From: an uncultured archaeon
Lineage (GTDB): Archaea > Thermoproteota > CALKCG01 > B24
Assembly: GCA_938082915.1 (NCBI GenBank)
Contig: CALKCG010000200.1
Location: 1-22,086, forward strand
DNA length: 22,086 nt
Direction: 5' to 3'
In this document: positions 13,410 to 21,020 of the stretch, piece after piece
How positions within the stretch are numbered: position 1 is the stretch's first letter
Layout of the letters: every line of letters begins with the position of its first letter
The notes under the pieces: generated by a model
The model's database searches: none
The model's input: the letters and a program-made list of their open reading frames with translations, nothing else
Told to the model about the DNA's origin: nothing
Program-made: the position numbers and the translations under genes

Positions 13410-13476
13410 CTTTGGAAATGTGTGTTTTTTAACTTGGTTTAATCATTTGACAGGAGATACATACACATTTCCAGAG
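13410..13476. repeat. Long inverted repeat between the zinc-ribbon gene and nagA
   Basis: CTTTGGAAATGTGT (13410-13423) and ACACATTTCCAGAG (13463-13476) are complementary at 13 of 14 positions, 11 of them continuous. A 39-nt A/T-rich interior starts with a T6 run. It lies in the 253-nt gap between the divergent zinc-ribbon and nagA promoters. It could be a hairpin RNA, paired operator half-sites, or the remains of a tiny inverted-repeat element. Confidence 0.5.
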
Positions 13477-13571
13477 TAGAAAACTTCTAGTATTTCAGTA
13501 AAGTTTAAACCCACATCTAAACCTAAAGCTTTTATTTACAATTGCTTCAATTTTCGGCGATATTCAAAAGT

Positions 13572-13580
13572 TTTTAAAAG
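13572..13580 (+). promoter_or_regulatory. TATA box for nagA
   Basis: TTTTAAAAG with an upstream CAAAAG BRE-like element is centred about 26-27 nt before GTG 13603, indicating a leaderless transcript beginning at the GTG. Confidence 0.6.
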
Positions 13581-13602
13581 CGATGCGCATCTACTAAGCT
13601 AC

Positions 13603-14802
13603 GTGGTTTTAGCGGTAAAAGCTGGGAGAATATACACTCCAAGCAGTTTAATTAGAAACGGCGTCGTCGTTTTAGGAGATGGTAGGATAAGCTACGTGGG
13701 AGGTGACTTTAATAAAGCTAAAGATGCAACGATCCTCGAGTTTGACGATGGTATATGCGCGCCGGGTTTTATAGACCTCCACGTCCACGGAGGTGGAGGC
13801 TACGATTTTGCTGATGGAAGCCTTGAAGCCTTCAGCGGAGTTTGCAAACACCATATACGAGGTGGGACAACTTCACTTTTAGCTACGATACTCTCATCGC
13901 CTATAGACCATACTTTTAAGGTCTTGGAGACGTTTAGGAGTATCCCCAACACCATTAAAGACGGGGCTGAAGTACTTGGACTACACTTGGAAGGACCGTT
14001 TCTAAACCCCGACATGCATGGAGCACATCCAGTAGAGCTTCTACAGACGCCTAGTAGAGAGCTTATAGAGGCTTTTCTAAACTATGCGGATGTTATTAGG
14101 AGGATCACGATAGCGCCTGAGGTTTCAGGTGGTATTGAAGCAGTTAAAGCCTTTTCTAGTAAGAACATCTTAGTAAGCATAGGGCACTCAAACGCTCCAT
14201 ACGAGGTTGTATATGAAGCCTATAAAACCGGGTTAAGGCATACAACGCACCTGTATAACGCTTTAGGTGTTTCATTTAAACGGGGAGCATATAGGGTTCC
14301 CGGGGCATTAGAATCCATTTTAGCATTAAACGGTATAACGGCTGAGATAATAGCTGATGGTAGACACGTTCACCCGATTCTCATACGTTTAGCTGTGAAA
14401 GCTAAGGGTTTTAGAAGGCTGTGTCTTGTGACTGATGCTATGAGGGCGGCGGGTATGCCTGACGGTGTTTACAAGCTCGGCTCAAACATATACGGTTCCA
14501 ATGCTATAGTTAAAGATGGTATATCCTACACGGCTGATATGCGCTTCTTCGCCAGTACAACTATATCTATGATTGACACCGTTAGACTTATGAGGAGCAT
14601 AGGCTATCCTATGAGGGCAGTTCTACTCATGGCTAGCACTATACCAGCCAAACTCTTAGGTATTTCAAGTAGAAAGGGCTTCCTAGCACCCGGATTCGAC
14701 GGAGACTTAGTAGTTTTAGATAAAGAGTTTAAAGTACTGTTGGTCACCGTTAGAGGGCGGGTTGTCTACGCGGAGAATAGGGATTTTATCGGTTTAACGT
14801 AG
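13603..14802 (+). CDS. nagA: N-acetylglucosamine-6-phosphate deacetylase (NagA family)
   Basis: A 399-residue amidohydrolase that should remove acetate from an N-acetyl-amino-sugar phosphate, giving glucosamine-6-phosphate. Motifs in order are FIDLHVHGGGGYDFADG (57-72; His60, His62), LHLEGPFLNPDMHGAH (127-142; metal-binding Glu130), IGHSNA (193-198; His195), THLYNA (215-220; His216), ADGRHVHP (251-258) and VTDAMRAAGMPDG (276-288; catalytic Asp278). The length is close to the NagA norm. The usual C-terminal LAGS-x-x-TM motif is altered to FASTTISMIDTVRLM, so the N-acetyl sugar accepted may differ. The GTG start is fixed by TATA spacing. The gene converges with the aminotransferase gene, whose stop region it overlaps by 9 nt. 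Confidence 0.88.
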   Translation: MVLAVKAGRIYTPSSLIRNGVVVLGDGRISYVGGDFNKAKDATILEFDDGICAPGFIDLHVHGGGGYDFADGSLEAFSGVCKHHIRGGTTSLLATILSSPIDHTFKVLETFRSIPNTIKDGAEVLGLHLEGPFLNPDMHGAHPVELLQTPSRELIEAFLNYADVIRRITIAPEVSGGIEAVKAFSSKNILVSIGHSNAPYEVVYEAYKTGLRHTTHLYNALGVSFKRGAYRVPGALESILALNGITAEIIADGRHVHPILIRLAVKAKGFRRLCLVTDAMRAAGMPDGVYKLGSNIYGSNAIVKDGISYTADMRFFASTTISMIDTVRLMRSIGYPMRAVLLMASTIPAKLLGISSRKGFLAPGFDGDLVVLDKEFKVLLVTVRGRVVYAENRDFIGLT

Positions 14803-16059
14803 GATCGCTTTAGCTACTTTCTCAACGCCTTCTATTATCGTAGCTTCATCTTCATCTGTAAGTAGGGGGCTTACATCTATGTTGACGGCTCTACCTAGAA
14901 TCTTCAAAGTCTTAGGGCACATCTCCCGACTATACTCTACTGTTTTCCCGTAGATTGGACACGTATAGGGGCAGCCTTTAGAGGCGAATGAGACCTTATT
15001 TAACACAGCATCCCAGTGGTAGTATACGTGAAGGTCCCTCCTACCGGGGTTGAAGAAGTGCCAAGCATTTATGTTCTCAGCGTTTAAAGCTCTAGCGAAA
15101 AGCTCGGCTTTCTCGAAGCTTTCAAGGAAAACTACAACCGCTACTGCTACGTCGCCTTCAGGATCTATAGGCTTATGAACATCTATCCCATCGAGTTCAG
15201 ATATAGCTTTAACAATGTTGGCCTTACGCTTCCTCATCCTAGTGATTATACTGTCTATTTTACATAGCTGCGCCAACAGTATTGCTGCTGAAACCTCGTT
15301 GAGTCTGAAGTTGAGCCCTGGGCTGGGTTCACCTTTAAACCTTGAGTAGAAGGGGGCGTCGTGGAAAACGGCTGCTTTAACGTATACATCTTCGTCGTTC
15401 GTAGTAACAGCACCCCCCTCGCCAGCCGTTATAACCTTGTTAAGTTGAAAACTGAAGGCTGCTGCATCGCCAATAGATCCGAGTTTCCTATCTTTATAAG
15501 AGCCGCCGCACGCTTGAGCTACATCTTCAACCACTCTCACGCCATGTTCTACGGCTATTTTCCTTATACGATCCATATCGCATTGGAAACCTCTCATATG
15601 CACCGCTATTACGGCTTTAGTCTTATCTGATATTTTCCTCTCAAAGTCTTCTGGGTCTAAGGATAGTGTTTCATCGATCTCAGCTATTATGGGTATCCCC
15701 CTCAAGAATAACACGGCCATAGCATCCATTATCCAAGAGAAGCCGGGTATTACTACTTCATCCCCCGGGCCTACGTCTACAGCGGCCAGGGCTGTACATA
15801 GGGCTCCGGTGCCTGAGCTTACAGCCAACGCATGTTTAACACCCACGTATTCTGCGAAGGCTTTTTCAAACTTCTCAGTTTTACCTAGGAATCTAGGCCC
15901 ATAGTATCTAAACAGGGATTGTGCTTTTAAAACCTCTAAAACCTCATTCACTTCCTCATCATCTATAAACGTCGCCCCGGGGAACATCGGGGGGAGAGGT
16001 TTATCGCGTACAGGTCTGCCTCCGTAGAGGGCTAAATCCTCCCTACCCATAGATACCAC
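14794..16059 (-). CDS. DegT/DnrJ/EryC1/StrS-family PLP aminotransferase
   Basis: A 421-residue fold-type-I PLP enzyme. SSGTGAL (81-87) binds the PLP phosphate, VVEDVAQACGGSY (176-188) carries the PLP-N1 Asp179, and FSFQLNKVITAGEGGA (202-217) contains Schiff-base Lys208. The region around GCPYTCPIYG and REMCPKT (Cys363, Cys367, Cys381) is characteristic of the StsC-like branch rather than the PseC/ArnB branch. Members transaminate keto-sugars or keto-cyclitols, with Glu/Gln as usual donor. The reverse direction, deaminating an amino sugar, would suit this island. GTG 16059 and ATG 16050 are both possible; a minus-strand TATA-like CTTTTAAAT (about 16084-16092) gives leaderless spacing to GTG 16059. 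It is the last gene of a three-gene minus-strand run. Confidence 0.87.
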   Translation of the reverse strand: MVSMGREDLALYGGRPVRDKPLPPMFPGATFIDDEEVNEVLEVLKAQSLFRYYGPRFLGKTEKFEKAFAEYVGVKHALAVSSGTGALCTALAAVDVGPGDEVVIPGFSWIMDAMAVLFLRGIPIIAEIDETLSLDPEDFERKISDKTKAVIAVHMRGFQCDMDRIRKIAVEHGVRVVEDVAQACGGSYKDRKLGSIGDAAAFSFQLNKVITAGEGGAVTTNDEDVYVKAAVFHDAPFYSRFKGEPSPGLNFRLNEVSAAILLAQLCKIDSIITRMRKRKANIVKAISELDGIDVHKPIDPEGDVAVAVVVFLESFEKAELFARALNAENINAWHFFNPGRRDLHVYYHWDAVLNKVSFASKGCPYTCPIYGKTVEYSREMCPKTLKILGRAVNIDVSPLLTDEDEATIIEGVEKVAKAILR

Positions 16060-16113
16060 ATACTCTACTGTCTTTAACCATCTATTTAAAAGCTCAGCTC
16101 GTTTGAAAACGGT

Positions 16114-17220
16114 TTAACGTCTAAATCTCCGATCTATTATCTCTGAAACCCTCTTTACTCTGTTTTCATCTGCCGGTGGTGGTAACTCGTCAGATATGCC
16201 TAATACCAAGTTTTCCGGAAACATGGATATTATCTTCTCAACGAACTTATCGAATTTCTCTAGACTTACTGCCTCCGGGATGAAGAATATGAACGGTATT
16301 CCATCAAGTAGAACCATTTCGTCCCCAAGCGTGCTTTTAATGTCTTCAAGCGTCATATCTCCCACGGGTTCAACTGTTAAAGCTTCTACGCCGTCTAACC
16401 CGGTTTCCCTTAGAAGCGGCAGTATGGGTTTAGCCCACCCGTCTACGTGGATGTGGACGTATTTACCGTACTTATGTAGGTAGTCGCTCCTCTCCCTGTA
16501 GTAGGGTACGCAGTATTCCTCGAACAATTTAGGCGAAGTTATACGGCAGTCTATATTCTCACCTAAGTTGAATATTTCAACTGGAGATGGGGCTAGAGCT
16601 TCGTAAAACCTATCGTTTGAAGCTTTAATATCATCCATCAAATCCTCGACCTCACGCTTATACCTGAATAGGAATCGTACAGTTCTCTCAACACCCATAT
16701 AGTTTATGAATAACGCTTGCAGAGGGGAGCGGGGGAAGAACAACCATAATACGCCGCGGTCTCCAAGCCTAAGCTTCATCTTCCCGTAGACTTCCCCATC
16801 GAATTCCACTCTAATGTTTTCAAGGAGGTAGCGTAGGGTTTTAAAGTCCTCCAGGCTTTTAACCGGGTATTCGACGAGTCTAGAGGATAGCCCGAATTCT
16901 CCAAGCATGGAGACCTCTCTCAACACGCCTCTAGGCGTTTTAATCTCGGTGGTCACTAGGTTACCGCTACGGCTCGTCTTAAATTCTACGTCTCCCTCAT
17001 ACCAGACTTTTACAAAGCTTTCTACGAAGTAGCCTGAGTAGCACCTCCAACTTGCACCCCATTCCTCACAGATTTCCGCTATGTCTTTACCTGTGTACTT
17101 AGCTGGAAGAGAACCTTTAGCCTTATTGTACACGTACCAGAACTCCGGTCTAATATTCCAAGGTATTTTATCCCTAGGCTTTTTCTCGAAAACCGCCAGT
17201 ATTCTCTCACGCGGATTCAC
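16114..17220 (-). CDS. Uroporphyrinogen decarboxylase-superfamily protein (non-haem type), copy 2
   Basis: A 368-residue UroD-superfamily TIM barrel. It begins MNPRERILAVFEKKPRDKIP, as do many UroD-like/MtaA relatives. Later segments include NLGENIDCRITSPKLFEEYCVPYYRE (about 218-243), GKYVHIHVDGWAKPILPLL and GLDGVEALTVEPVGDMTLEDI. The true-UroD Arg motif is missing (NIRPEFWYV stands there) and the MtaA-type HxC is HIHVDG, so neither known reaction is supported. It is clearly distinct from copy 1, with only superfamily-level likeness. It sits 54 nt after the cyclase gene and 54 nt before the aminotransferase on the same strand. The GTG start at 17220 is the first in frame. Confidence 0.78.
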   Translation of the reverse strand: MNPRERILAVFEKKPRDKIPWNIRPEFWYVYNKAKGSLPAKYTGKDIAEICEEWGASWRCYSGYFVESFVKVWYEGDVEFKTSRSGNLVTTEIKTPRGVLREVSMLGEFGLSSRLVEYPVKSLEDFKTLRYLLENIRVEFDGEVYGKMKLRLGDRGVLWLFFPRSPLQALFINYMGVERTVRFLFRYKREVEDLMDDIKASNDRFYEALAPSPVEIFNLGENIDCRITSPKLFEEYCVPYYRERSDYLHKYGKYVHIHVDGWAKPILPLLRETGLDGVEALTVEPVGDMTLEDIKSTLGDEMVLLDGIPFIFFIPEAVSLEKFDKFVEKIISMFPENLVLGISDELPPPADENRVKRVSEIIDRRFRR

Positions 17221-17274
17221 CGTTTAACACCATCCGTAGAATACGCCTACGTATGCTGATAAAGTTAACCGTTC

Positions 17275-17943
17275 TCACAATGGTTCTAATGCGACAGCCC
17301 TTATTGGAAAGGCATCTAGTCCAACAATATTGACTGGCAAACCTACGAATAGGAATCTACGCTTCTTAAGACTATTCAAATTACACAGTCTCTCTATGAT
17401 CGGAATGTTGTTCGACAGTAGATAGTCGTGAGTCGCCATCAGTTCGAGTGAACCAGTATTCCCAGGGGCTTCAACTTGAACAGAGTCGTCTACACCGACC
17501 ATTTTAACCTTCTTCTCAGCAAGCCATTTAGCGGCTTCCGGTGAAATATACGGGCTTTCCTCTCCTTTAAAACGACTATTACCTATGAGCACTACGTCTC
17601 CTTCGCTTACACAAGCTTTCTTAAAGTCTTCAACTGTTACAGGTTCACGGGCAGATTTGTGAGATAGGTCTATAAAGACCGCTTCACCTATGAAGGTTTC
17701 AACAGAGATTCCGGAGACATCCGCACCGTTAACTCCGTATCTGGCGTTTACGTAGTGGGAGGGGCATTCAACGTGCGTACCTATATGGCTCATCGTATCT
17801 ATATCATGCATATACTCTCCAGCTACGTAGGTAAACCTTCTAATCTCAAGCCTGCGCTCCTCCCTGCCAGGGTGTAGTTTAAGGCTTAAATCTACAACTC
17901 TACACTCTACGTTGAACACTCTCATACCGATTATAATATTCAC
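17275..17943 (-). CDS. Cyclase-family metal-dependent hydrolase (kynurenine-formamidase-like)
   Basis: A 222-residue protein of the 'cyclase' family (PF04199). The hallmark HIGTHVECPSHY is at 53-64, matching HxGTHxDxPxH except that Glu replaces Asp, a substitution seen in the family. It supplies the Mn/Zn ligands. VVLIGN, VGVDDSVQVEAPG and a C-terminal FVGLPVNIVGLDAFPIR complete the fold (family: G-x-D-S-x-D; G-L-P-x...-x-G-D). Known members hydrolyse N-formylkynurenine, isatin or related amides. Here an amide or lactone in the carbohydrate pathway is more plausible, but this is inference. Starts at GTG 17943 or ATG 17925 (MRVFNVECRVVDLSL) are both possible. It is divergent from the PfkB kinase and heads the minus-strand run with UroD-like copy 2 and the aminotransferase. 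Confidence 0.8.
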   Translation of the reverse strand: MNIIIGMRVFNVECRVVDLSLKLHPGREERRLEIRRFTYVAGEYMHDIDTMSHIGTHVECPSHYVNARYGVNGADVSGISVETFIGEAVFIDLSHKSAREPVTVEDFKKACVSEGDVVLIGNSRFKGEESPYISPEAAKWLAEKKVKMVGVDDSVQVEAPGNTGSLELMATHDYLLSNNIPIIERLCNLNSLKKRRFLFVGLPVNIVGLDAFPIRAVALEPL

Positions 17944-17948
17944 TTAGA

Positions 17949-18003
17949 CGTATTTACCTTTTAAAGAAGGGGGAGAAAGCATAGTACAGTAAACCTCAGG
18001 AGG
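17949..18003. promoter_or_regulatory. Divergent promoter and Shine-Dalgarno of the kinase gene
   Basis: TTTTAAAG (17959-17966) can serve as TATA in both directions. For the kinase it predicts a start near 17988. AGGAGG at 17998-18003 touches TTG 18004 but is well spaced from TTG 18013, so it marks 18013 as the kinase start. Confidence 0.5.
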
Positions 18004-18012
18004 TTGAAACGT

Positions 18013-18927
18013 TTGAGGATTGTAGTCGTAGGACACGTTTCAATGGACAAGGTTATGACAGTTAAAGGTGAGAATCGTCAGCCTGGGGGGGCAGCCCTCT
18101 ACACGGCTATAGCGGCTAAAACCCTCGTTAGAGACGTAGATTTGGTGACGTGTATAGGTAAAGACTACGCGTACATGGATATTCTACGCGATTTCAACCC
18201 TAGAGGTATAAGTGTTTCATCCAGACCTTCGACGAGTTTTACGATAAAATATGATGAGGATTGGAAGGCGGACTACTTAGATGTTAAGATAGGGGCTGGA
18301 ATGTACATAAAACATTCTCAAATACCGATCAGTTGGCTTGGAAATGAAACTGTTCTCCACTTAGCACCAATGCCTCCTCAAAAAGTCCTCAGAATAATAG
18401 ATTTCATTAGAAGCGTAAGTCCGAAGACGTTGATATCCGTCAACACATGGATCGGATACATACGTAAAGGTGCTTTAAGCGTTTTAAGGGAGATCGCTAG
18501 GAAGGCGGATTTCTTCGTATTGAATGAAGCTGAAATACGTGCTTTAACAGGTTTAAAAAGCCTACCTAGAGCCGTAGCGAAACTCGAAGCGAAAACCCTT
18601 ATAACGACGTTGGGTGAACTTGGAGCCATAGCTAAGAGGAACGGCGATATGACACTCATACCCGCGTTGACAAGACTGCCTGGTGAAACAGTAGACGTAA
18701 CCGGTGCCGGAGACGTATGGTGCGGAGGATTCATAGCGGGATACATGCTCAGCGGAGATTTAAATAAAGCCGTCGTTTCAGGCTCCATACTTGCAGGCCT
18801 TAAATGTCGAGATTGGTATTTTAAAGCTCTTTCAAAGCTTAGGTTCAATAGCGTTGAAAGCCTTATAAAGTATATAATAGGTCTACGAGGAGATACGAAG
18901 CAACGTAAGATTACGAGCTATACGTAA
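18013..18927 (+). CDS. PfkB/ribokinase-family carbohydrate kinase
   Basis: A 304-residue ATP-dependent kinase of the ribokinase fold. The first PfkB region is shortened to GENRQPGGAALYTAIAAKTL, with the sugar-binding GG. The second signature, VDVTGAGDVWCGGFIAGYML, contains the anion hole GAGD and the catalytic Asp near residue 234. NEAEIRALTG and ITTLGELGAIA are the conserved nucleotide-side segments. Family members phosphorylate sugars, 2-keto-3-deoxy acids, cyclitols or nucleosides; the substrate is unknown. The protein begins MRIVVVGHVSMDKV from TTG 18013, chosen because the AGGAGG is 9 nt away; TTG 18004 directly abuts the Shine-Dalgarno. It is transcribed divergently from the cyclase operon, which suggests shared control. 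Confidence 0.87.
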   Translation: MRIVVVGHVSMDKVMTVKGENRQPGGAALYTAIAAKTLVRDVDLVTCIGKDYAYMDILRDFNPRGISVSSRPSTSFTIKYDEDWKADYLDVKIGAGMYIKHSQIPISWLGNETVLHLAPMPPQKVLRIIDFIRSVSPKTLISVNTWIGYIRKGALSVLREIARKADFFVLNEAEIRALTGLKSLPRAVAKLEAKTLITTLGELGAIAKRNGDMTLIPALTRLPGETVDVTGAGDVWCGGFIAGYMLSGDLNKAVVSGSILAGLKCRDWYFKALSKLRFNSVESLIKYIIGLRGDTKQRKITSYT

Positions 18928-19005
18928 CTTCAATATGCGATTCGACTTTACCTAGAACACATTTATAGGTTAACTTACACTTAGAAGAATTGTACGGCGA
19001 AGTAT

Positions 19006-19917
19006 ATGGATTCTGCTAAAAGAGTGGATGTTGCAATAGTTGGATGTGGACCCGCTGGAATACAGGCTGCAATAACGGCGGCTAAGCGTGGGATGAGAGT
19101 CCTTCTACTTGGTAGACCCGAGGGAAGCTCTTTAAAGTATGCCCATATCGACGATTACTTCGGTGTATTGGGCCCTGTTGAAGGCGTTAAACTTCTCGAG
19201 ATCGGTTTAAAGCAGGCTGAGTCTAAAAACGTGGAGATACTTAAGGAAGACGTTGTAGAGTTAAGTAGAGACGGGCTTGCGTTTAAGTTGAAGACGGAGA
19301 GTGGAATTGAAGTTGTAACTGATGCCGTAATACTGGCTATGGGTGCTAGGAGGAATAAGCTAAACGTTAAAGGTGAAGGCAAGCTTGTGGGAAGAGGGGT
19401 AAGCTATTGCGCAGAATGCGACTGCTCCTTCTTCAGAGGGTTGAATGTAGCCGTGGTTGGGGATGGAAGTGCTGCCGCCTACGCAGCACTACTTATGGCA
19501 AATTACGCCTCTAAGGTTTTCCTCATAGCGAGGAGTGTAGAATTCTCCAGTAAACTACTTGAAGAAATCGGAAGTAGAGGTGTGATCGTGATTGAAGGTA
19601 GGAGAGTTGTTGAAATACTGGGTGAGCGTAGGGTAGAGGGTGTTCTGCTAGACGATGGGAGTAGAGTGGATGTTCAAGGGGTATTCGTAGAGCTCGGTTC
19701 AAGAGGCGTTTTAGAGCTTGTGTCTAACGTGGGTTTACTTCCAAATGCATCAGGCTATTTGAATGTTGATAAGAGTCAGGCGACAGAGATAGAGGGCATT
19801 TTCGCGTGCGGAGATTTGTGCGGACCACCTTTAAGCCTCGCTAAATCTGTAGGTGAAGGTTATGTTGCAGCGGTCTCAGCATTCGAATATGTGAAGTCTA
19901 AGAGGGGTGTGAAGTAA
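19006..19917 (+). CDS. Thioredoxin-reductase-like flavoprotein
   Basis: A 303-residue low-molecular-weight thioredoxin-reductase-type protein. FAD is bound through GCGPAG (13-18) and FACGD (267-270). The redox-active disulfide is Cys135-Ala-Glu-Cys138 (family CATC), with an extra Cys140. The NAD(P) domain has GDGSAA (152-157) in place of GGGNSA. The usual NADPH-phosphate-binding HRRxxxR is absent; the corresponding segment reads VFLIARSVEFSS, a feature also known from archaeal homologues that do not use NADPH. The electron donor could be NADH or another carrier, and the substrate a thioredoxin or glutaredoxin-like protein. TATA-like TTTATAGG lies at 18962-18969. The next gene starts directly after its stop, so the two should be one operon. 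Confidence 0.85.
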   Translation: MDSAKRVDVAIVGCGPAGIQAAITAAKRGMRVLLLGRPEGSSLKYAHIDDYFGVLGPVEGVKLLEIGLKQAESKNVEILKEDVVELSRDGLAFKLKTESGIEVVTDAVILAMGARRNKLNVKGEGKLVGRGVSYCAECDCSFFRGLNVAVVGDGSAAAYAALLMANYASKVFLIARSVEFSSKLLEEIGSRGVIVIEGRRVVEILGERRVEGVLLDDGSRVDVQGVFVELGSRGVLELVSNVGLLPNASGYLNVDKSQATEIEGIFACGDLCGPPLSLAKSVGEGYVAAVSAFEYVKSKRGVK

Positions 19918-20751
19918 GTGATTATGGTTGTTAAAGCAGATGGTGTTGGTGAGCCGTTTAACAGGGAGAAGGTTCTCAAAACCTGCTTCAAGCTATGCGG
20001 TTCTATAGAACTTGCTGAGAAAGTCTCCAAGAGAGTTGAAGAGCAAGTTTATGATGGCATATCTACGCGTGAAATACTGAGTGCTATTTTCAGAATAATG
20101 GCTGAGTATAAGCCGGCTATGGCGCATAGGATTGATCTTAGGACGAGTTTGAGCCTATTGAGGTCTAAACCGGACTTTGAAAACTTCATTTCTCAAATTT
20201 TCAGAAACCTCGGTTATAGGGTTGAACGCAACATTATTGCTCAAGGGTCCTGCATAGAGCATGAGGTAGATATACTAGCCTCTAGAAATGGAGAGCTGAT
20301 ATATGTTGAAGTTAAGCATCATATGAACCCGCACATATATGTTAAATTGGACGTTGTTGAAAAAGTTTGGGCTACAATGTTGGATATTAGAGAAGGGTAT
20401 GAAAACGGGTTGAATACCTTGAATATTTCAAGGCCTTTAGTAGCGACGAATACTAAATTTACAAACCGCGCCTACAAGTACGCCAAGTGTAGGGGTGTAG
20501 ATCTACTCGGTTGGGGCGTCGCAGACGGCATGGATCTTGAGAAGCTTATAGTAGAATTTAAACTCTACCCGGTTACTATTCTGAAGGGTTTCGACTTAAA
20601 CGTCCTATATAGGGTTATTGATGCAGGCTATGTGACCGTTAAACAATTGGCTGATTCAACCGCTTCCAAGCTTTTAGAGACTGGTTTACCTGAGAGTAGT
20701 GTAAACTTACTGGTTGAAAGAGCTAGAGAGGTGCTTCAAATTCTCCCTTAA
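19918..20751 (+). CDS. ATP-cone / PD-(D/E)xK nuclease-like / helix-hairpin-helix protein
   Basis: A 277-residue protein with three visible parts. Residues 1-85 resemble an ATP-cone (VVKADGVGEPFNREKVLKTC...VSKRVEEQVYDGISTREI), the nucleotide-sensing domain of ribonucleotide reductases and NrdR. Residues about 86-205 are a Mrr-like PD-(D/E)xK fold: FENFISQIFRNLGYRVERN, then HEVDILASRNGELIYVEVKHH with Asp118 and Glu131-x-Lys133 as the catalytic set. Residues about 228-275 look like helix-hairpin-helix repeats (VIDAGYVTVKQLADSTASKLLETGLPESS). DNA cleavage or binding gated by ATP or dATP is the simplest inference. The start is GTG 19918, immediately after the previous TAA, or ATG 19924. Close linkage to the thioredoxin-reductase-like gene suggests shared physiology in DNA precursor balance or repair, unproven. 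Confidence 0.78.
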   Translation: MIMVVKADGVGEPFNREKVLKTCFKLCGSIELAEKVSKRVEEQVYDGISTREILSAIFRIMAEYKPAMAHRIDLRTSLSLLRSKPDFENFISQIFRNLGYRVERNIIAQGSCIEHEVDILASRNGELIYVEVKHHMNPHIYVKLDVVEKVWATMLDIREGYENGLNTLNISRPLVATNTKFTNRAYKYAKCRGVDLLGWGVADGMDLEKLIVEFKLYPVTILKGFDLNVLYRVIDAGYVTVKQLADSTASKLLETGLPESSVNLLVERAREVLQILP

Positions 20752-20951
20752 GTTTAGAGCCTCTACACCTTCAGCTACATTCGCTATGTAGTTTGGGTCT
20801 TTTACAGTGAGCTCAGCTATACCGACTGCATTGGCTTTTAACCAACCTGATGAATTCTACATCTGACGTTCTTCAGGATATTTGATTGGACTAGTAGACG
20901 GAGCGGGTCTGGATCATTTAAAGTTAACAATGGCTGAACCATAAGAAGCAT
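20707..20951 (-). pseudogene. Possible decayed small gene downstream of ABCE1
   Basis: Two overlapping minus-strand frames read as one protein if joined near 20840-20856. The first, from ATG 20951, gives MLLMVQPLLTLNDPDPLRLL...KNVRCRIHQVG, stop 20840-20838. The second gives GWLKANAVGIAELTVKDP, then NYIANVAEGVEALNLREN, stop 20709-20707, which has no ATG, GTG or TTG of its own. The composition looks protein-like and it lies downstream of ABCE1 on the same strand, but I cannot name a family. It overlaps the 3' end of the ATP-cone gene by about 45 nt antisense, so chance coding is a real possibility. Confidence 0.3.
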
Positions 20952-21020
20952 AGTGGTTTCTCGTTTAGAACCCATAAGAGGAGAAGATTTCTACTAGATC
21001 TAAATCCTCCCATTACACTT

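Noticed and set aside
18378..18848. Minus-strand ORF of 156 codons
   Set aside because: Antisense to the PfkB kinase including its catalytic signature; Ser/Pro-rich shadow composition.
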